From contig CAWBIJ010000003.1 in assembly GCA_963788975.1 (NCBI GenBank), forward strand, positions 157,233 to 221,232: a DNA stretch of 64,000 nt, in the 5' to 3' direction. Shown piece after piece: positions 59,971 to 64,000 of the stretch (the first letter of the stretch is position 1; each line of letters starts with the position of its first letter). The stretch comes from VRUE01 sp963788975. Its GTDB lineage: Bacteria; Actinomycetota; Thermoleophilia; Solirubrobacterales; 70-9. The notes below the pieces were generated by a model. The model was given only the letters and a program-made list of their open reading frames with translations, ran no database searches and was not told the origin of the DNA. A program made the position numbers and the translations under genes.

Positions 59971-60543
59971 ATGGAGAGTACGAAGAACGGGCAGGCGAGC
60001 TCCAAGGAGTCGGCCGGCGGCAACCGCCGCCTGCGCCTGGCGGTGGCGGCAGTGCTCGCAATCGGCCTGATCCTCTGGATCGCGCTCCGCGACGAGGATG
60101 GCGATGACTCGCCGAGCAGCTCGAGCGAGGCTCAGATCGTCAGCGTGGACTCGCTGCGCGAGGAAGCAGCCGAGGAGCCACCGATCTACTGGGCTGGCGA
60201 GCAGGCGGGGACGGAGCTCGAGCTGAGCCGTCCCGCCGCGGACCGGACGTATGTGCGCTACCTGACCAGGGACGCCGAGGCCGGCGATCCCCAGCCTGAC
60301 TTCCTCACCATCGGCACCTACGAGGACGAGGACGCGCTGGCCAAGCTGAAACGCCAAGGCAGAGAACCCGGTGGGGTGCTGGCCAAAGCCCCTGGCGGCG
60401 CCACGGTCTACTTCAACCGCAACCAGCCCGGCAGCGTCTACCTCGTCTACCCCGGCGTCGACGCCCAGATCGAGGTCTACGACCCCGACTTCGAACGGGC
60501 ACTGGACCTGGTCAACTCAGGCCAGGTCGTAGCGGCCGACTGA
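59971..60543 (+). CDS. single-pass membrane protein of unknown function
   Basis: A 190-residue protein from the ATG of MESTKNG. A basic N-terminus, one helix (LRLAVAAVLAIGLILWIAL), an acidic linker (RDEDGDDSPSSSSEA), then an extracytoplasmic domain with PPIYWAGEQAGTELELSR, TYVRYLTRDAEAG and TVYFNRNQPGSVYLVYPGVD. This looks like a small alpha-beta domain; I do not recognise it. Convergent with the collagen-like gene across a terminator. Confidence 0.65.
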   Translation: MESTKNGQASSKESAGGNRRLRLAVAAVLAIGLILWIALRDEDGDDSPSSSSEAQIVSVDSLREEAAEEPPIYWAGEQAGTELELSRPAADRTYVRYLTRDAEAGDPQPDFLTIGTYEDEDALAKLKRQGREPGGVLAKAPGGATVYFNRNQPGSVYLVYPGVDAQIEVYDPDFERALDLVNSGQVVAAD

Positions 60544-60553
60544 GGATTCGACC

Positions 60554-60604
60554 CACAACGTAAACGGGGGCGAGACGGCCAAGCCGTCCCGCCCCCGCGT
60601 TGTC
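60554..60604. terminator. hairpin between convergent genes
   Basis: A GC-rich stem (60565-60578 with 60584-60597, one mismatch) is wrapped by an outer ACAACG/CGTTGT pair at 60554-60559 and 60599-60604. It lies 10 nt after one stop and 26 nt from the other. Confidence 0.7.
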
Positions 60605-60630
60605 CCGTCCAGTCAGGGCGGATTAGTTTC

Positions 60631-62772
60631 TTACGAGGACGGCGCGCAGATGACGTAGACCGTCGTCGTGGAATTGGTGCTCGCATCCGGGTACTGAGCG
60701 CGCCAGCCAGTCGGCGTTGCGCCGTTCGCGGCGAGCGGCCTGCTGCCAGCAGCCAAGGTGCCGGAGACCGGCGCCGAGAGCGATACGTCGTTGTCGTTGT
60801 CGTCAGGATCGTTGGTGCTGCTGCCGCCACCGATGGCGACGTTTGTCCCGGCGCACACGGCAGTGGCTGCAGTGTCACCTTTAGTCGCCGGGGTGGTCGC
60901 GGTGACGACCGTCACTCCCGAGATCGGACCGGAAGGACCGGTCGCGCCGGTCGGGCCCTGTTTGCCTTCATCGCCTTTTTCACCTTGAGCGCCTTTTTCA
61001 CCTTTCAGGCCCTGGGGACCCTCGGGGCCCGTCGCTCCGGTGTCGCCTTTCGGACCCTGCGGACCTACTGGACCCTCGGGACCAGCCGGGCCAGTGGCGC
61101 CCGTCTCACCTTTGTCGCCTTTCGGACCCTCTGGGCCGGTAGCGCCAACGGGGCCCTCGGGACCAGCCGGTCCCTCTGGGCCGGTAGCTCCTGCGTCACC
61201 TTTGTCGCCCTGCGGACCCTGGGGACCAGTGGCACCGTCAGCCCCTTTCGGACCATCGGGGCCGGTGGCTCCTACGTCACCTTTGTCGCCTTGGGGACCC
61301 TGGGGACCGGTGGCGCCATCAGCGCCTTTCGGACCCTCGGGGCCGGTTGTGCCGGTGTCACCTTTCACGCCCTGGGGACCAGCAGGACCCTCTGGGCCGG
61401 TGGCTCCGTCAGCACCTTTGGGGCCCTCGGGACCCGTGGCGCCAGCGTCGCCTTTCAGGCCCTGCGGACCCTCCGGACCAATAGCTCCTACGTCACCTTG
61501 GTCGCCTTTGGGACCCTGGGGACCGGTGGCACCGTCAGCGCCTTTCGCACCCTCGGGGCCGGTGGCTCCGTCGGCACCTTTGGGGCCCTCTGGGCCGGTG
61601 GCTCCGGTGTCACCTTTCACGCCCTCGGGACCAGCCGGTCCCTCTGGGCCGGTAGCTCCTACGTCACCTTTGTCGCCTTGGGGACCCTGGGGACCAGTGG
61701 CGCCATCGGCACCTTTGGGGCCCTCGGGACCCGTGGCGCCAGCGTCGCCTTTCAGGCCCTGCGGACCCTCCGGACCAATAGCTCCTACGTCACCTTTGTC
61801 GCCTTTGGGACCTTGCGGACCCTCGGGGCCAGTGGCGCCGTCAGCGCCTTTCGCACCCTCGGGGCCGGTGGCTCCTACGTCACCTTGGTCGCCTTTGGGA
61901 CCCTGGGGACCGGTGGCGCCATCAGCGCCTTTCGGACCCTCTGGGCCGGTGGCTCCGTCGGCACCTTTGGGGCCCTCTGGGCCGGTGGCTCCGGTGTCAC
62001 CTTTCACGCCCTCGGGACCAGCCGGTCCCTCTGGGCCGGTAGCTCCTGCATCACCTTTGTCGCCTTGGGGACCCTGGGGACCAGTGGCACCGTCAGCGCC
62101 TTTGTCGCCCTGCGGACCCTCTGGGCCGGTGGCTCCGGTGTCACCTTTGGGGCCTACGGGGCCCTGTGGACCTGCGGGACCCTCGGGGCCGGTGGCACCT
62201 ACGTCACCTTTGTCGCCTTTGGCGCCCTGGGGGCCTTGATCGCCCGTCGCACCCTGCGGACCCTGCGGGCCTTGATCGCCGGTTGCGCCCTTCTCACCTT
62301 GCGGGCCCTGGTCGCCAGTCGCGCCCTTCTCACCCTGAGGGCCTTGTGGACCCTGGGGTCCCTGCGGACCCTGTGGCCCTTGGTCGCCCTGCGGACCCTG
62401 GTCGCCCTCCGGACCCTCCAGTCCAGCGGGACCCTCGGGGCCCGTGACTCCAGTCGCGCCCTGCTGGCCGGCCGGACCGGTCGCGCCGGTCGGACCGCTG
62501 CCGGCTTCGGCGCCAAGCACGCCGCTCTGACTCGAGCCGGTCATGATCAGGATGCCGCGCTCAGTTTTCTTGCATTTCGCTTTTGCTGAGACGAGGCGGA
62601 TGGTGCCCTTGCCGGTGCCGCTCCGCTTGATGCAGAGGTTGACCGCGCTGAGCGTGTTCTGTGAAGACTGGGCCGATGCGGTGGCAGCCGAAAGGCCAAC
62701 CATGACCAGGCACACCGATAGGGCCAGCGCCAACCAGCGAAGCTGTGGAACTACCGTCGATCGAACGATCAT
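60631..62772 (-). CDS. secreted collagen-like protein
   Basis: A 713-residue protein with AAGGAG before its ATG. A signal peptide (about 1-34, ending ATASAQS) is followed by a short Lys/Cys-containing head (about 35-90), then about 170 uninterrupted Gly-X-Y triplets (roughly residues 92-612). These are rich in GPE, GPQ, GAT, GDK, GEK units. A 95-residue C-terminal domain (GVTVVTATTPATKGDTAATA) ends in a Cys pair. Charged triplets instead of hydroxyproline are normal for bacterial triple helices. The repeats show higher-order duplications. It would form an extracellular rod. Confidence 0.9.
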   Translation of the reverse strand: MIVRSTVVPQLRWLALALSVCLVMVGLSAATASAQSSQNTLSAVNLCIKRSGTGKGTIRLVSAKAKCKKTERGILIMTGSSQSGVLGAEAGSGPTGATGPAGQQGATGVTGPEGPAGLEGPEGDQGPQGDQGPQGPQGPQGPQGPQGEKGATGDQGPQGEKGATGDQGPQGPQGATGDQGPQGAKGDKGDVGATGPEGPAGPQGPVGPKGDTGATGPEGPQGDKGADGATGPQGPQGDKGDAGATGPEGPAGPEGVKGDTGATGPEGPKGADGATGPEGPKGADGATGPQGPKGDQGDVGATGPEGAKGADGATGPEGPQGPKGDKGDVGAIGPEGPQGLKGDAGATGPEGPKGADGATGPQGPQGDKGDVGATGPEGPAGPEGVKGDTGATGPEGPKGADGATGPEGAKGADGATGPQGPKGDQGDVGAIGPEGPQGLKGDAGATGPEGPKGADGATGPEGPAGPQGVKGDTGTTGPEGPKGADGATGPQGPQGDKGDVGATGPDGPKGADGATGPQGPQGDKGDAGATGPEGPAGPEGPVGATGPEGPKGDKGETGATGPAGPEGPVGPQGPKGDTGATGPEGPQGLKGEKGAQGEKGDEGKQGPTGATGPSGPISGVTVVTATTPATKGDTAATAVCAGTNVAIGGGSSTNDPDDNDNDVSLSAPVSGTLAAGSRPLAANGATPTGWRAQYPDASTNSTTTVYVICAPSS

Positions 62773-62998
62773 TACGGGAAATCTCCTTACTTATCGGGCC
62801 TCTCGTGAGGCTGGGAGGCCCATCGGTGGGCCGGGTTAGGGGGTCGTTCGACCGTACAAACGAAGCGGACGTTTGACTAATTTTGCAGATCAAACATTTG
62901 GCCAATCTCACTGGTTTCGCTCAAGTTCCTCCCGAAAAGTGAGGCCCGGGTGCCTTAATGACACCGTTCACCCGTCAACAGATGCGGCTGAAAGGCTG

Positions 62999-63409
62999 TT
63001 AGAGGGTGTGCTGCTGAACGCCTGGACGGGTAAGTGGCAGCCGCTGGATCTGCTGCAGCCGTTCGACTAGGCGGTCGGCCCGCTCGCTGAAGTCGCGCAT
63101 GCTGTCCTTCCCCGACGCGGAAGCGGAAGGTGGGGGCGTCGGCAACTCTTCCCTACCACGATCGCGGCGCTGCACACCAGAGGCAAGGCTTGCGGCTGTG
63201 CCGGCCGCCCGCTCCGCCAACTCAGCCGCGCGCCGGGCCTGCTCGGCGGCGCCAAGCGCCGCCGAGCCGACGGTCATCACCGCCACCTCGGAGGCCCGCG
63301 CCGTCGCCAGCGCCTCGTCGATCCGCTCCTCCAGCTCAACGATCGTCGGCGGCATGCGGTGCCCGGGCAGCAGCCAGTCCTGCGTGCTGTCGCGCTCTGC
63401 CCCCGGCAT
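62999..63409 (-). CDS. coiled-coil hypothetical protein
   Basis: About 136 residues from the ATG of MPGAERD; a GTG six bases upstream is an alternative and neither has a good ribosome-binding site. The centre (VELEERIDEALATARASEVA, AALGAAEQARRAAELAERAAG) is an Ala/Glu/Arg-rich helix likely to form a coiled coil. A Ser/Pro linker and a second helix (FSERADRLVERLQQIQ) end it. No family recognised. Confidence 0.5.
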   Translation of the reverse strand: MPGAERDSTQDWLLPGHRMPPTIVELEERIDEALATARASEVAVMTVGSAALGAAEQARRAAELAERAAGTAASLASGVQRRDRGREELPTPPPSASASGKDSMRDFSERADRLVERLQQIQRLPLTRPGVQQHTL

Positions 63410-63518
63410 CTCCACTGACTCTAGGGCGGTGGCAGGCGGCAAATGCGCCGTCGCCCGTGGTGACGGTGGACTAGATTTCCGCCCGACCGGCCAACCCCCG
63501 AAGGACGCGAGGAACAGC

Positions 63519-64000
63519 TTGAGAAACCCCAGAGACTTCTTCCAGCCGCAGGCGATCGGCGCTCCCGAGCCGCTGCGCGAGATACCCGTCAAGCCATCGC
63601 GGATGATTCACTTCCTCGACTTCTCGAACGAGAAGATGGTCGCCAAGGCGGCCGACATCGCGCAGAAGACCGACATCCTGCTAGGCAACCTCGAGGACGC
63701 GATCCCGGTCGACCGCAAGGAGGCGGCTCGCCAGGGCTTGATCAAGGCCGCCAAGGAGTCGGACTTCGGTCAGACCGCGCTGTGGACACGGGTCAATTCA
63801 CTGGAGAGCCCGTGGGTGCTCGACGACCTGACCACTCTGGTCACCGAGATCGGCGACAAGCTTGAGGTCGTGATGGTGCCCAAGGTCGAGGGAGCCTGGG
63901 ACATCCACTACGTCGACCGCCTGCTCGCGCAGCTGGAGGCGAAGGCGAAGCTGGAGCGCCCGATCCTGATCCACGCGATCCTCGAGACGGCGCAGGGTGT
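63519..64000 (+). CDS. HpcH/HpaI-type lyase, likely malyl-CoA/methylmalyl-CoA lyase (3' end outside window)
   Basis: The first 160 residues run off the window. A TTG start has GAGGA about 5 nt upstream. The protein reads PSRMIHFLDFSNEKMVAKAA, DILLGNLEDAIPVDRKEAARQ, LWTRVNSLESPWVLDD and LEVVMVPKVEGAWDIHYVDR, then ILIHAILETAQGV. These are CitE/Mcl-type signatures, including the metal-binding Glu-Asp of LEDAIP. Such lyases cleave malyl-CoA and beta-methylmalyl-CoA to glyoxylate plus acetyl- or propionyl-CoA. With ccr, ecm, MaoC and acyl-CoA dehydrogenase in the window, the ethylmalonyl-CoA pathway role is well supported. Confidence 0.85.
   Translation, partial: MRNPRDFFQPQAIGAPEPLREIPVKPSRMIHFLDFSNEKMVAKAADIAQKTDILLGNLEDAIPVDRKEAARQGLIKAAKESDFGQTALWTRVNSLESPWVLDDLTTLVTEIGDKLEVVMVPKVEGAWDIHYVDRLLAQLEAKAKLERPILIHAILETAQG

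Noticed and set aside
60930..62490. CRISPR array
   Set aside because: The periodic sequence is coding Gly-X-Y DNA with no constant repeat and variable spacers, and no cas gene is present.
60985..62589. Long plus-strand open frames opposite the collagen-like gene, one of them also rich in Gly-Pro
   Set aside because: They mirror the Gly-X-Y codons of the minus-strand gene (GGN/CCN complement). They lack a start context, signal peptide or family resemblance, and the minus strand has signal peptide, ribosome-binding site and terminator.
36519..62906. TTTGGCCAAA-like palindrome upstream of the LPxTG gene and of the collagen-like gene
   Set aside because: Only two occurrences, at different distances from the starts (30 and 124 nt). 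An 8-bp core palindrome is near chance expectation.

Overview
The window is high-GC DNA, densely packed on both strands, with many GTG and TTG starts, 1-4 nt start/stop overlaps and short intergenic gaps. The gene set points to an actinobacterium, most plausibly of the class Thermoleophilia (Solirubrobacterales). It contains a full coenzyme F420 set, an ethylmalonyl-CoA pathway set, a sortase with an LPxTG protein, a Tat-exported multicopper oxidase and tandem CAP/SCP secreted proteins. The lineage call is inference. No rRNA, tRNA or CRISPR array was found.

Layout. 0-6.8 kb: acyl-CoA metabolism (partial acetoacetate-CoA ligase, acyl-CoA carboxylase carboxyltransferase, HMG-CoA lyase, a fluoroacetyl-CoA-thioesterase-like protein, an SDR), consistent with leucine and ketone-body breakdown. 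6.8-13.3 kb: F420 metabolism (an F420:NADP oxidoreductase-like gene, cofD, cofC and cofE overlapping head to tail, and a fused cofGH on the other strand). cofE and cofGH each carry a long hairpin inserted in frame. 13.4-18.8 kb: aquaporin, an NMT1-type lipoprotein, and a metal operon (multicopper oxidase, ZIP transporter, DtxR-type regulator) with a candidate DtxR-type operator.

18.8-22.6 kb: a 3,766-bp transposon with 25-bp imperfect terminal inverted repeats and a perfect 8-bp target duplication. It carries an IS1595-type transposase disabled by an internal deletion, plus several passenger genes (a small ORF, an XRE regulator, a DUF5343-like protein, an unknown protein). It landed between the metal operon and a ygfZ-like gene, next to the candidate operator.

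22.6-31 kb: housekeeping genes (YgfZ, RmuC, ClpS) and two core ethylmalonyl-CoA pathway enzymes, crotonyl-CoA carboxylase/reductase and ethylmalonyl-CoA mutase. 31-53.8 kb: a mosaic surface-polysaccharide region (epimerase, glycosyltransferases, two deacetylases, two O-antigen-ligase-like proteins, chain-length protein, polyprenyl-phosphate sugar transferase, flippase, LPxTG protein, two nearly duplicate polysaccharide-lyase-like proteins, a kelch protein, a large secreted PKD/glucose-dehydrogenase-like protein). Three of these genes carry single-base frameshifts. 53.8-64 kb: the pathway resumes with a MaoC-type hydratase, an acyl-CoA dehydrogenase and, at the edge, a malyl-CoA-lyase-like gene. 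Between them lie a sortase, a Ser/Thr kinase, secreted proteins and a 713-residue collagen-like protein.

The most unusual items are the passenger-carrying transposon in a promoter region, the in-frame hairpins in two F420 genes, and a 786-bp exact duplication whose copies end in unrelated tails.
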